Positions 12,451-18,293 of a stretch of DNA of 20,468 nucleotides are shown here, piece after piece. Below the pieces are notes generated by a model that was given only the letters and a program-made list of their open reading frames with translations, made no database searches and had not been told where the DNA came from. Origin of the DNA: DAOUMF01 sp034411955 (lineage in GTDB: Bacteria > Chloroflexota > Dehalococcoidia > SM23-28-2 > RBG-16-64-32); contig DAOUMF010000083.1 in NCBI GenBank assembly GCA_034411955.1, forward strand, positions 1 through 20,468, in the 5' to 3' direction. The translations under genes and the position numbers were made by a program. The number at the start of each line of letters is the position of its first letter. Positions within the stretch are counted from its first letter, which is position 1.

Positions 12451-12824
12451 CGTTCCCCCCACCGCCCTCTGCGCGCCTCGATCAGCCTGGCATGTGCGTC
12501 CTCGACCTGCGCCCGCGCACGGCCCCTGGCCTCTTCGAGCATGGCCTCGCCGGTCTTCCGGTGCCGATGGTACATGCCCATGCCAAGAAGTGCCATCTGC
12601 ACGGCATACCCTACCGCGAGGATGATGATCGCCCACTGGATGCCCGTGGCAATCTTCCAGACCGCGACAGCAGCGGCGACGCTGAGCACCACCGTCGAGG
12701 AGCCCAGGGCCAGGATGGTCAGCCCGCGCAGACTCAGCCCGCGCTCCTCGACGGTGACCCTGGATGCACCGGGCATGACTGCCCTGCGCCCCACCCTCTC
12801 GATGGCGTTCGATTTGGTTTTCAC
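12447..12824 (-). CDS. Two-span membrane protein
   Basis: 125 residues, GTG start at 12824 (MKTKSNAIERVG) with AAGGA upstream. Two hydrophobic spans follow: residues about 35-58 (LTILALGSSTVVLSVAAAVA) and 62-84 (IQWAIIILAVGYAVQMALLG). A positively charged cytoplasmic tail follows (HRHRKTGEAMLEEARGRARA), predicted coiled coil or amphipathic. Both ends are probably cytoplasmic. Function unknown; it could anchor replication at the membrane or act as a superinfection-related protein. Codons 1-5 overlap one arm of the bipartite element at 12812-12879. Confidence 0.75.
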   Translation of the reverse strand: MKTKSNAIERVGRRAVMPGASRVTVEERGLSLRGLTILALGSSTVVLSVAAAVAVWKIATGIQWAIIILAVGYAVQMALLGMGMYHRHRKTGEAMLEEARGRARAQVEDAHARLIEARRGRWGER

Positions 12825-12879
12825 CCCACCATCCTTATTTCGTTATGAACCAAACGAAAAACCAAATGGCAAACCAATC
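12812..12879. repeat. Bipartite AT-rich element, copy A
   Basis: ATTTGGTTTTC (12812-12822), 29 bp, AAACGAAAAACCAA (12852-12865). The same two blocks with exactly the same spacing recur at 18129-18182. The blocks form a near-perfect inverted repeat (ATTTGGTTTTC against GAAAAACCAAAT). AACCAA also recurs at 12848, 12860 and 12872, exactly 12 bp apart. Likely a regulator- or partition-protein-binding site. Confidence 0.6.
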
Positions 12880-12880
12880 A

Positions 12881-13597
12881 TCAGATCTCGAGCACGCGCC
12901 ATTGGCCCCGACCCTGCTTGGCCCATATGCCATCGTCCTCGATTCGCACGTGCTCCAGCCAGATCGCCCATGTCTCGGCGATAGAGTCCTCGAGCTGCAC
13001 CGTGTAGCCGCGCTTGATCCGGGTGACCACCAGGATGCGATTGACCGTGTTCCACTGCGCCTGTGTGCAGATCCGCTCGGACACCATGTCGTCGCGGCTG
13101 GTGCTCAGGCCGAGGTGTGCCCGGTGGAATACGATCCAGGCCAGCGCGTTGACGTATCCGAGGTCGTGGCCGGGCGCATCGTCTGGTGCCGTGACGTGCT
13201 CCAGGGACTGTGCCATTGCCAGCCGTTCCTCGTCCTCGAACCGATGCCGCCGCTCGCGCTCTTCGTCCTCGATGGACTCGCGCCGGACGCGTCCCAGGTC
13301 CTCGATCTCCCATTCCCGGATCGCGCATTCCTGCGCCCATCGGCTCGTGACCCACGCACCACGCAGTAAGGCGATGGCGGCAGAGCCGGCGACGCCATAG
13401 GCCACGTAGATCTCGTCGAGCCGTAGGATCGCCGCAGTCGCGACCACGATTACGCTGAGGCCGGCAAAGATGGCCGTGCTGTGCGTGATGGCGGCCCGCG
13501 TCTTTTCGGATAGTTCGCTCCGCTCTCGCCGGGTCGGAGCTGTGATGGCCGGTGCTGTTGGATTCTCGAACACGATCCGTCTCCCCATAGCCCTCAT
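12881..13597 (-). CDS. Membrane protein with long cytoplasmic coiled-coil domain
   Basis: 238 residues, ATG 13597 with a GGGGGG site 1-2 nt upstream. Residues about 40-58 (AIFAGLSVIVVATAAILRL) and 65-82 (YGVAGSAAIALLRGAW) are two hydrophobic spans after a basic N-terminus. Residues 95-135 are a highly charged helix (DLGRVRRESIEDEERERRHR). The C-terminal 100 residues form a soluble domain with several Trp. Topology with both termini inside is likely. The general layout (two spans near the N-terminus plus a charged cytoplasmic part) is similar to the next membrane gene. Function unknown. Confidence 0.78.
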   Translation of the reverse strand: MRAMGRRIVFENPTAPAITAPTRRERSELSEKTRAAITHSTAIFAGLSVIVVATAAILRLDEIYVAYGVAGSAAIALLRGAWVTSRWAQECAIREWEIEDLGRVRRESIEDEERERRHRFEDEERLAMAQSLEHVTAPDDAPGHDLGYVNALAWIVFHRAHLGLSTSRDDMVSERICTQAQWNTVNRILVVTRIKRGYTVQLEDSIAETWAIWLEHVRIEDDGIWAKQGRGQWRVLEI

Positions 13598-13645
13598 TCC
13601 CCCCTTTTGGCTACGACATGTCCGACTTGCCCTGGCGTGGCGTGC

Positions 13646-13837
13646 TCACGCTTCCGCTCTTGCCTGCATAGGGAGCGCCAGTTGACGGCGGGCCGAGATC
13701 GCGGCCTGCCGGAACAGATACCGCACCAGGTCGTTGTCGTTCATGATGCCGGTCGCCTGCCGGACCACCTCGTAGTCCTCAACGTGGTCATCGTACAGAT
13801 TGATGTGTATTTGCTTATGCCGGGCGTCACGCGCCAT
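13646..13837 (-). CDS. Small ribbon-helix-helix-like regulator
   Basis: 63 residues. The start at 13837 was chosen by GGAGG upstream and by the promoter at 13884-13912; longer readings run through that promoter. The sequence RHKQIHINLYDDHVEDYEVV followed by NDNDLVRYLFRQAAISARR has the size and order of a strand, helix, turn, helix, as in Arc/CopG-type DNA-binding dimers, but the family match is not certain. It heads the replication operon and faces a CI-like remnant, the position of a Cro or Arc-like switch protein. Confidence 0.65.
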   Translation of the reverse strand: MARDARHKQIHINLYDDHVEDYEVVRQATGIMNDNDLVRYLFRQAAISARRQLALPMQARAEA

Positions 13838-13883
13838 TCGTCCTCCGCTGATTGCCGATACATTTTCTGTGACTGCTGTCATG

Positions 13884-13912
13884 ATTATACACCACTTTTC
13901 AACTGCTGTAAA
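13884..13912 (-). promoter_or_regulatory. Sigma-70 promoter of the replication operon
   Basis: Minus strand TTTACA (13912-13907), 17-bp spacer, TATAAT (13889-13884); about 40 nt leader to ATG 13837. ACTGCTGT occurs at 13872-13879 and 13902-13909, 30 bp apart and flanking the -10 box: candidate operator half-sites. Confidence 0.8.
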
Positions 13913-13945
13913 GGTATTTCCATCCTCTATCAGAGCCAAGTCGAG

Positions 13946-13951
13946 TATAGT
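13946..13951 (+). promoter_or_regulatory. -10 box of a leaderless rightward promoter
   Basis: TATAGT ends 6 bp before the ATG at 13958, so transcription would begin at or next to the A of the start codon. No convincing -35 box, as for activator-dependent lambda PRM. Confidence 0.4.
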
Positions 13952-13957
13952 TTGACT

Positions 13958-14040
13958 ATGCAGACAGATTTCTTGACGTGGCTTAAGGCGAACTTGAGGC
14001 GCGCGGATGGAGCATGAGCGAGCTGGCGCGCCGCCCTTGA
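13958..14040 (+). pseudogene. Remnant of a CI-like XRE repressor gene
   Basis: ATG 13958 gives MQTDFLTWLKANLRRADGA and stops. A -1 shift near 14005 restores GWSMSELARR, after which a TGA at 14038 follows. Together TDFLTWLK..LRR.GWSMSELARR is the usual beginning of Cro/CI-type HTH proteins (helix 1 and start of helix 2). Nothing further of the domain is visible downstream. There is no ribosome site, but the -10 box places the transcription start at the ATG, as in leaderless cI mRNA. Interpreted as a decayed lysogeny repressor opposite the replication promoter. Confidence 0.5.
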
Positions 14041-14126
14041 GTCCATGATGATGAGATGGCGTTGCGTGAGTCCGTCCCTTTCGGCGCAGATTAAGCAGAC
14101 GCAAGGTCAGCGCGATCGTCTGGCCC

Positions 14127-14519
14127 TCACTCTGGCTTCGGGTGATCCTCCGGCGCATGATATTTAGCGCCTGGCGTCAGACCCTCTAGCTCATCCCGGT
14201 GGATCAACCATGATGCCCCGAATCGCATCCCGACCCCGAACCGTTCGTGCCGATTATGAATCAGCGCCCGCGCGCGGCGAACGCTGACGCCGAAATGCTG
14301 AGCCACGTCCTCGGTGGTCATCAGGCCCATTAGGGCCTGATTGCGGCCCTCTGTGAAAGCGACTTGGGCGATTTGGCGTAGGAAATGCTCTACGCGAACG
14401 CGACCAACGCGCCCCTCGCCGTATGGGAACATTGAATCGAGAGCATGCGTGATCTGGCGATCAATGATCTCATCAGACCGCAAAACCTTAGTGTCACGTT
14501 CAAATACTTCATCTTTCAT
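14127..14519 (-). CDS. MerR/excisionase-type HTH protein
   Basis: 130 residues; ATG 14519 (MKDEVFERDTKVLRSDE) with AAGGAG 6 nt upstream and the hairpin element just before it. Residues 78-128 match the excisionase/HTH_17 pattern: LMTTEDVAQHFGVSVRRARA, LIHNRHERFGVG, GASWLIHRDELEGL. The N-terminal part is helical. Such proteins bind DNA to direct excision or transcription; no integrase is in the window, so a regulator of the cassette genes is as likely. It is the last gene of the cassette array. The long in-frame upstream reading (Gly/Pro/Gln repeats) is a shadow of the Ala/Trp gene and was rejected. Confidence 0.78.
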   Translation of the reverse strand: MKDEVFERDTKVLRSDEIIDRQITHALDSMFPYGEGRVGRVRVEHFLRQIAQVAFTEGRNQALMGLMTTEDVAQHFGVSVRRARALIHNRHERFGVGMRFGASWLIHRDELEGLTPGAKYHAPEDHPKPE

Positions 14520-14568
14520 TTCAATCTCCTTGCCCGGCTGAAGGGTGCCGGGCGACCCATAAAGGAGG

Positions 14569-15216
14569 CTAGGATTGAGATTCCAAGAGGGAAAGCAAGT
14601 GCAACACTTGCCAGTCTCTCTCTGCTGCCCTGGCTGCTGCCCAGGCTGCTGCCTCGGCTGCCCTGGCTGCTGCCCAGGCTGCTGCCTCGGCTGCCCAGGC
14701 TGCTGCCCCAGCTGCATCCCAGGCTGCCCAGGTTGCTTCCCTGGCTGCGAAGGTTGCGTCCCCGGCTGCCCTGGCTGCTGCCCAGGCTGCTGCCAGGGCT
14801 GCCCTGGCTGCTGCCCTGGCTGCCCAGGTTGCTGCCCTGGCTGCCCACTCCTCGGCTGCGTCCCAGGCTGCCCAGGTTGCTTCCCTGGCATCGGCCAATT
14901 CCTCATCGGATGCCTCGCCACGCAGCCAACAACGCCTCGTCGCGATCGCGTCGCGCAGACGCGGATCGCCGGGATATTCGTCCTCGTAGATAGGCAGCAC
15001 ATGCTCTGCCACGCTGCACGCGAAGGCGAAAAGCATGGGGTCGGGCAACACACCGCGATGCAGTGCTACCCAGAGGCGATCAGCGGCTTTGATGTGTTCA
15101 GCGCGGAGAATGTCACAGGGCGAGAACGAATCGTGCCCCCGCGCCATCTCGCGGACCTTCTCCTCGGGGTAGCACGGACCCCAGGAAATGACTTCCTCAA
15201 CTGTCACTGTTCTCAT
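14569..15216 (-). CDS. Ala/Trp-repeat protein A, Imm5-like
   Basis: 215 residues, ATG 15216 behind the hairpin element and AAGGAG. The N-terminal 110 residues are globular (MRTVTVEEVISWGPCYPEE, then LFAFACSVAEHVLPIYEDEY and RRCWLRGEASDEELADA); the next 90 are a repeat of Ala with Trp every few residues (AAWAARAA type), and the last 15 a short tail (WQVLHLLSLLESQS). This layout resembles the Imm5-like family annotated as putative immunity proteins; the assignment is from pattern memory. It is a close paralogue of 16516-17193: same start and end, divergent middle. No toxin gene is seen nearby. Confidence 0.8.
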   Translation of the reverse strand: MRTVTVEEVISWGPCYPEEKVREMARGHDSFSPCDILRAEHIKAADRLWVALHRGVLPDPMLFAFACSVAEHVLPIYEDEYPGDPRLRDAIATRRCWLRGEASDEELADAREATWAAWDAAEEWAARAATWAARAAARAALAAAWAAARAAGDATFAAREATWAAWDAAGAAAWAAEAAAWAAARAAEAAAWAAARAAERDWQVLHLLSLLESQS

Positions 15217-15257
15217 TTCAATCTCCTTGCCCGGCTTTGGGTGCCGGGCGAACGCTG

Positions 15258-15482
15258 CTAGGGGTAGGGCTCTCCATCAACGCGCTCTCTGGCCCATCGG
15301 GGCCATGATTTCGGCGCGGGTGCCTGTCTCTGTGCGACTACCTGTTCGGCCATTTGGCAGGCTGGGCACTCTGGTGAGCAGATGTGCCCATCTGCATAGT
15401 GCCGGAGGTGGCGAGAAGCCTCGCTTGCCGAGATTGATGTGTGGATGGTGACATCGCCATCCTCGAAACTCACTGTATACAT
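15258..15482 (-). CDS. Small protein with CSPECPAC motif
   Basis: 74 residues, ATG 15482 after GAGGAG and hairpin copy 15496-15517. The N-terminal 30 residues look like two strands and a helix (MYTVSFEDGDVTIHTSISAS, EASRHLRHYADG), then CSPECPACQ, a possible metal-binding knuckle with three cysteines, and a basic Pro/Trp-rich tail. Family not recognised. Its stop lies 8 nt before the next hairpin, consistent with the cassette layout. Confidence 0.72.
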   Translation of the reverse strand: MYTVSFEDGDVTIHTSISASEASRHLRHYADGHICSPECPACQMAEQVVAQRQAPAPKSWPRWARERVDGEPYP

Positions 15483-15530
15483 TTCGATCTCCTCTGCCCG
15501 GCTTAAGGGTGCCGGGCCGACCCATCAGGC

Positions 15531-15767
15531 TTATGAGCGATAATCTCGATTGCGGGGATGGCTGCGCACGAGCGTGATGGTGTCGTTAGCCACCCAAAGC
15601 CGCTCACGGGATGCGCCGCTCTCGGGAGGCGCCGCCGTCTCCACCAGGGACCTCTGGCAGCCGTCCGTGATGACTATTGCGGAGAATGGATCTCCATCGG
15701 GCAGATGCACGGATACAGTATCACCGCTAAGCGCCCTGCGGCTTCCAACCAACCTGGGATTATACAT
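15531..15767 (-). CDS. Small hypothetical cassette protein
   Basis: 78 residues, ATG 15767 behind hairpin copy 15780-15812 and AAGGAG. Mostly beta-like: LVGSRRALSGDTVSVHLPDG, FSAIVITDGCQRSLVE, RLWVANDTITLVRSHP. The alternation of short strands and turns would suit a small barrel, but no family is recognised. No membrane segment. One of the eight hairpin-led genes; function unknown. Confidence 0.7.
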   Translation of the reverse strand: MYNPRLVGSRRALSGDTVSVHLPDGDPFSAIVITDGCQRSLVETAAPPESGASRERLWVANDTITLVRSHPRNRDYRS

Positions 15768-15825
15768 TTCAATCTCCTTGCCCGGCTTCGGCCTGTGGCC
15801 TGGGTGCCGGGCTACCCGATGAGAA

Positions 15826-16086
15826 TCAGATATGCCTGCCGACGATCAAGCCCTTGTAGCCTGGCAGGCGGCTGTCGATGGCCTGGCGCGCCACATTAAG
15901 ATTGTGGCCAGGGCCGGGATTAAATCCTTCCTCACGGATGATCTTCCTTGCCTCGAGATCTGCGTCAATGAGGCGCTGGGCAGCCTCGTCGGCGGAGAGG
16001 CTACCGTCGTTGACGAGAGCAGCATACTCATCTGCCTTATCGTCCCAATTCTCTCCGAGGTAGTTGATGGCCGCGGTGATTTTCAT
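15826..16086 (-). CDS. Small helical cassette protein
   Basis: 86 residues, ATG 16086 with AAGGAG 6 nt upstream; its hairpin copy (16170-16191) is separated from the ATG by an extra 80 bp that is nearly identical to sequence at 17557-17623. The first 55 residues are helical and acidic (ITAAINYLGENWDDKADEYA, LSADEAAQRLIDADLEARK); the C-terminus has GFNPGPGHNLNVARQ and a basic end. Family not recognised. Confidence 0.72.
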   Translation of the reverse strand: MKITAAINYLGENWDDKADEYAALVNDGSLSADEAAQRLIDADLEARKIIREEGFNPGPGHNLNVARQAIDSRLPGYKGLIVGRHI

Positions 16087-16102
16087 TTCTTGCTCCTTAC
16101 CT

Positions 16103-16191
16103 CTCTCTGATCTCCACCTGAAGCCCGGTGGCCTGGCCCGGCTCCGCCGCTTACGGAGTCGGCGATCTAGCCCGGCTTAAGGGTGCCGGGC
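16103..16191 (-). repeat. 89-bp leader duplicate, copy 1
   Basis: Differs from 17557-17645 at only three positions. It contains the common hairpin (16170-16191), a second hairpin CTCCG/CGGAG and a GCCCGG-rich segment. Each copy precedes the ribosome site of a different gene (16086 and 17546). Confidence 0.85.
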
Positions 16192-16205
16192 GACCCGAGG
16201 GACGA

Positions 16206-16454
16206 TTAGGGGCGGATCCGCCAAATTCCGAAGCCGCAGGCTCGGCATCGGCCCATTTCCGGATATAGGGTATTTCGCCGTATATTATAGATGGCGAAAT
16301 ACCCGGCGTCGGTGAGGCAGTTGCCGCACGGGACGTTGGCCTTTGGCCCTGGCAGCCATCGGCCCAAATAGCCCCAGAAAAGCCGCTTCAGCACCAACTT
16401 CCATTTCCCTCCCCTGACCATCCGGATTATTCCGGCAATTCTACTCTTTTTCAT
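16206..16454 (-). CDS. Basic zinc-ribbon-like protein
   Basis: 82 residues, ATG 16454 after AAGGAG and hairpin copy 16467-16499. The first 35 residues are strongly basic (KKSRIAGIIRMVRGGKWKLV), followed by CGNC and, 25 residues later, CRAC: a four-Cys CxxC...CxxC zinc ribbon. The basic arm plus ribbon suggests nucleic-acid binding. Family not recognised. A tryptophan-rich end (GIWRIRP) closes the protein. Confidence 0.72.
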   Translation of the reverse strand: MKKSRIAGIIRMVRGGKWKLVLKRLFWGYLGRWLPGPKANVPCGNCLTDAGYFAIYNIRRNTLYPEMGRCRACGFGIWRIRP

Positions 16455-16515
16455 TTCTTGCTCCTTGCCCGGCTTCGGCCTGGGGCCTGGGTGCCGGGCG
16501 ACCCGTAGAAGGAGG

Positions 16516-17193
16516 CTAGGATTGGGATTCCAAGAGAGATAGCAGATGAGATGCTTGCCATTCCCTCTCTGCCCTCCTGGCTGCCCAGACTGGCCTCGTC
16601 GCAGATGCCCAGGCTGCCCCGGCTGCTCTGGCTGCTTCCCAGGCAGCCCCGGTTGCTACCCTGGCTGCACCCATGGCTGCTGCCCCTGCTTCCCAGGCTG
16701 CTCCTGCTGCCCAGGCTGCCCCTGCTGCTTCCCAGGCTGTGGTCCCGGATCTTTCCCAGGCTGCCCAGGCTGCCCTGGATGCTTCCCAGGCATCCCCGGT
16801 TGTTTCCCTGACTGCTCTGGCTACGTCCCAGGCAGCCCCGGCTGCTTCCCCGGCTGCTTTTCTGGCATCGGCCAATTCCTCATCTGTGGCCTCGCCGCGC
16901 AGCCAGAGCCGCTTTGTCTCAATCGCGGCACGAGGACGCGAATCCCCAGGATATTCGTCCTCATAGAGCGGCAGCACATGCTCTGCAACGCCGCAGGCGA
17001 AGGCGAAAAGCATGAGGTCGGGCAACACGCCGGGGTGCAGCGCGACCCCCAGCCGATGTTCGACGCCGAGGTGATCAGCGCGGAGAATGTCACTGGGGGT
17101 GAACGAATCCCGCCCCCGCGCCAACTCGCGGACCGTTTCCTCGTTGTAGCTTGGCCCCCAGGAGATGACTTCCTCGACCGTGACTGTTCTCAT
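16516..17193 (-). CDS. Ala/Trp-repeat protein B, Imm5-like paralogue
   Basis: 225 residues, ATG 17193 with GAGGAG 5 nt upstream; the longer in-frame start runs through a hairpin element and a large inverted repeat and was rejected. It shares the N-terminus (MRTVTVEEVISWGP), the LFAFAC.VAEHVLP.YEDEYPGD core, the WLRGEA(T/S)DEELADA motif and the C-terminal HLLSLLESQS with 14569-15216, while the Ala/Trp/Gly repeat in the middle has diverged and is less regular. An Imm5-like putative immunity protein is the best guess. Two paralogues with a conserved head and fast-changing repeat suggest selection on a binding surface or slippage. Confidence 0.8.
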   Translation of the reverse strand: MRTVTVEEVISWGPSYNEETVRELARGRDSFTPSDILRADHLGVEHRLGVALHPGVLPDLMLFAFACGVAEHVLPLYEDEYPGDSRPRAAIETKRLWLRGEATDEELADARKAAGEAAGAAWDVARAVRETTGDAWEASRAAWAAWERSGTTAWEAAGAAWAAGAAWEAGAAAMGAARVATGAAWEAARAAGAAWASATRPVWAARRAEREWQASHLLSLLESQS

Positions 17194-17261
17194 TGTCGCT
17201 CCTCTGCCCGGCTTAAGGGTGCCGGGCGACCCGATGAGACTGCTAGGCTTCGTTCTCCAAG

Positions 17262-17339
17262 CAAGTGGCCCTATAGGCCCCTTGCCCCTTGTGGACGCAG
17301 TCTCCTTCGTACCAGCAAAGGGGCCTATAGGGCCACTTG
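17262..17339. repeat. Perfect 22-bp inverted repeat
   Basis: Arms 17262-17283 and 17318-17339 are exact reverse complements (start CAAGTGGCCC, end GGCCCCTT) with 34 bp between. The right arm holds the last codons and stop of the gene at 17325-17546. Could be a strong hairpin terminator, a MITE-like insertion or a recombination site. Confidence 0.85.
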
Positions 17340-17546
17340 GCCACTGTGTCGGCACGGCGCTGGGAACGCGTGGGAATCAATGTGGGTCGCATCAACCAGC
17401 AAGATGCGACCGTCGTCGGTCTCGACCTCGCACTGATTCGGTGCGACCCAGTCGCGGAATACTACCGGGGTCCCAGCGCGCAGCATCTCTCCGCTGGGGG
17501 TGACCCAGTCCAGCAAAAGCTTGGTCCGTGCGTTCTCGGTCGTCAT
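17325..17546 (-). CDS. Small hypothetical cassette protein
   Basis: 73 residues, ATG 17546 with GAGGAG upstream, behind the 89-bp leader duplicate and hairpin 17624-17645. The middle looks beta-rich (TPSGEMLRAGTPVVFRDWVA, CEVETDDGRILLVDATHID), possibly a small SH3- or KOW-like barrel. The C-terminal codons (SGQVAL) fall in the right arm of the 22-bp inverted repeat, so the end may have been altered by that element. Family not recognised. Confidence 0.7.
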   Translation of the reverse strand: MTTENARTKLLLDWVTPSGEMLRAGTPVVFRDWVAPNQCEVETDDGRILLVDATHIDSHAFPAPCRHSGQVAL

Positions 17547-17556
17547 TTCAATGCTC

Positions 17557-17645
17557 CTCTCTGATCTCCACCTGAAGCCCGGTGGCCTGGCCCGGCTCCG
17601 ACGCTCACGGAGTCGGCGATCTGGCCCGGCTTAAGGGTGCCGGGC
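17557..17645 (-). repeat. 89-bp leader duplicate, copy 2
   Basis: 86 of 89 positions match 16103-16191. Its hairpin overlaps the TAA of the preceding gene (17631-17633), so that gene is translated into the hairpin. Confidence 0.85.
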
Positions 17646-17870
17646 TATCCATGTCCGGGGCTGCGGCTCGGTTTCTTCCTGCGGCTCCCATCCGCAGGAA
17701 GAGTGCTTGTATCCGAGGGATGTCTTGATTTCCTCCCCCTCGGGTATCGTCTTGCCACAGAAGTGGCAGACGAGGATCGCCCCGGGGCAAATCCGATGGG
17801 AATACTCCCCCATGAATTCGCGCCAGTTCCCGTCGTCTCTAATTTCGCCGCCGCACTTGCTGCATTTCAT
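17631..17870 (-). CDS. Zinc-ribbon protein, first gene of the cassette operon
   Basis: 79 residues, ATG 17870 with AGGGAG 8 nt upstream and a consensus promoter at 17917-17945. It opens with MKCSKCGGEIRDDG, continues with CHFCGKTI, and ends its core with HSSCGW: three Cys-containing knuckles that could fold as zinc ribbons. The C-terminal tail (EPQEETEPQPRTWIARHP) runs into the hairpin element and may be an acquired extension. It is the only gene of the array without a hairpin of its own in front. Function unknown. Confidence 0.75.
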   Translation of the reverse strand: MKCSKCGGEIRDDGNWREFMGEYSHRICPGAILVCHFCGKTIPEGEEIKTSLGYKHSSCGWEPQEETEPQPRTWIARHP

Positions 17871-17916
17871 CTCGCTGTCTCCCTTTCCGTGGTCCCGCTT
17901 CCGTGATTCTAGCTAT

Positions 17917-17945
17917 ATTATACCGCATTAGGCATAGTTTGTCAA
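17917..17945 (-). promoter_or_regulatory. Consensus sigma-70 promoter of the cassette operon
   Basis: Minus strand TTGACA (17945-17940), 17-bp spacer, TATAAT (17922-17917): perfect match. Leader of about 40 nt to ATG 17870. Confidence 0.88.
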
Positions 17946-17980
17946 GGGCAATATGCCGCATTCGGAATGTTTTAAGGTTG

Positions 17981-17998
17981 TGTTCTAGCAGTAGAACA
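17981..17998. promoter_or_regulatory. Palindromic operator candidate
   Basis: TGTTCTA-GCAG-TAGAACA: perfect 7-bp arms, 36 bp upstream of the -35 box of the cassette promoter. Between here and 18128 I see no gene on either strand. Confidence 0.5.
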
Positions 17999-18128
17999 GA
18001 TCTGGGTCTGGAGCCAGGCATCGCATAGGCGTGCCGATATGGGCTGCATTCCATGTCGCGGTCTGTATTCGATAATGCCCTCCCATAGTCAATCCAGGCT
18101 GCGCCACCTACTCTGATACCCTCCAGTT

Positions 18129-18195
18129 ATTTGGTTTTCTGCCGCCGAACCATGATCCGTTTCAAACGAAACGAAAAACCAATCCCAAAACCGAT
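18129..18195. repeat. Bipartite AT-rich element, copy B
   Basis: ATTTGGTTTTC (18129-18139), 29 bp, AAACGAAAAACCAA (18169-18182), then AAACC. Same blocks and spacing as 12812-12865. It lies just upstream of the rightward promoter at 18203-18233. Confidence 0.6.
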
Positions 18196-18202
18196 AGATC
18201 GT

Positions 18203-18233
18203 TTGGATTTTCGCCTTCGGATTGTCGTATAAT
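18203..18233 (+). promoter_or_regulatory. Probable promoter of the rightward membrane/ParB operon
   Basis: TATAAT at 18228-18233 with TTGGAT at 18203-18208 (19-bp spacer; TGGATT gives 18). Non-ideal spacing suggests regulation, perhaps through the bipartite element upstream. Confidence 0.55.
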
Positions 18234-18293
18234 GTAGAGGATGACGCGCGCTTGCCGGGTCACTGGGAACTCTCCCATGCGCTCATCATGCCT

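Larger units (their letters stand above)
14532..17645 (-). repeat. Array of eight GCCCGGC/GCCGGGC hairpins, each just before a gene start
   Basis: Copies: 14532-14553, 15229-15249, 15496-15517, 15780-15812, 16170-16191, 16467-16499, 17206-17227, 17624-17645. Each has 7-bp arms GCCCGGC and GCCGGGC around a short loop (usually ACCCTTAA in RNA sense; two copies carry a longer branched loop). All but the copy at 16170-16191, which sits behind a longer leader, are followed within a few nt by (A/G)AGGAG and the ATG of the next gene. The first gene behind the promoter (17870) lacks one. No U-tract follows, so they are not standard terminators. They resemble in position the start-associated sequences of cluster K mycobacteriophages. 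Confidence 0.9.

Noticed and set aside
14575..15261. Plus-strand Cys/Gly/Pro-repeat ORF (and its like at 16546-17436)
   Set aside because: These are the antisense readings of the Ala/Trp repeats; they run through ribosome sites and hairpins of the minus-strand genes and have no ribosome site of their own.
14532..17645. CRISPR array
   Set aside because: The repeats are irregularly spaced (about 270 to 740 bp), each is tied to a gene start, and the DNA between them is coding.
14532..17645. Hairpins as intrinsic terminators
   Set aside because: No copy has a following U-tract, and each is fused to the next gene's ribosome site.
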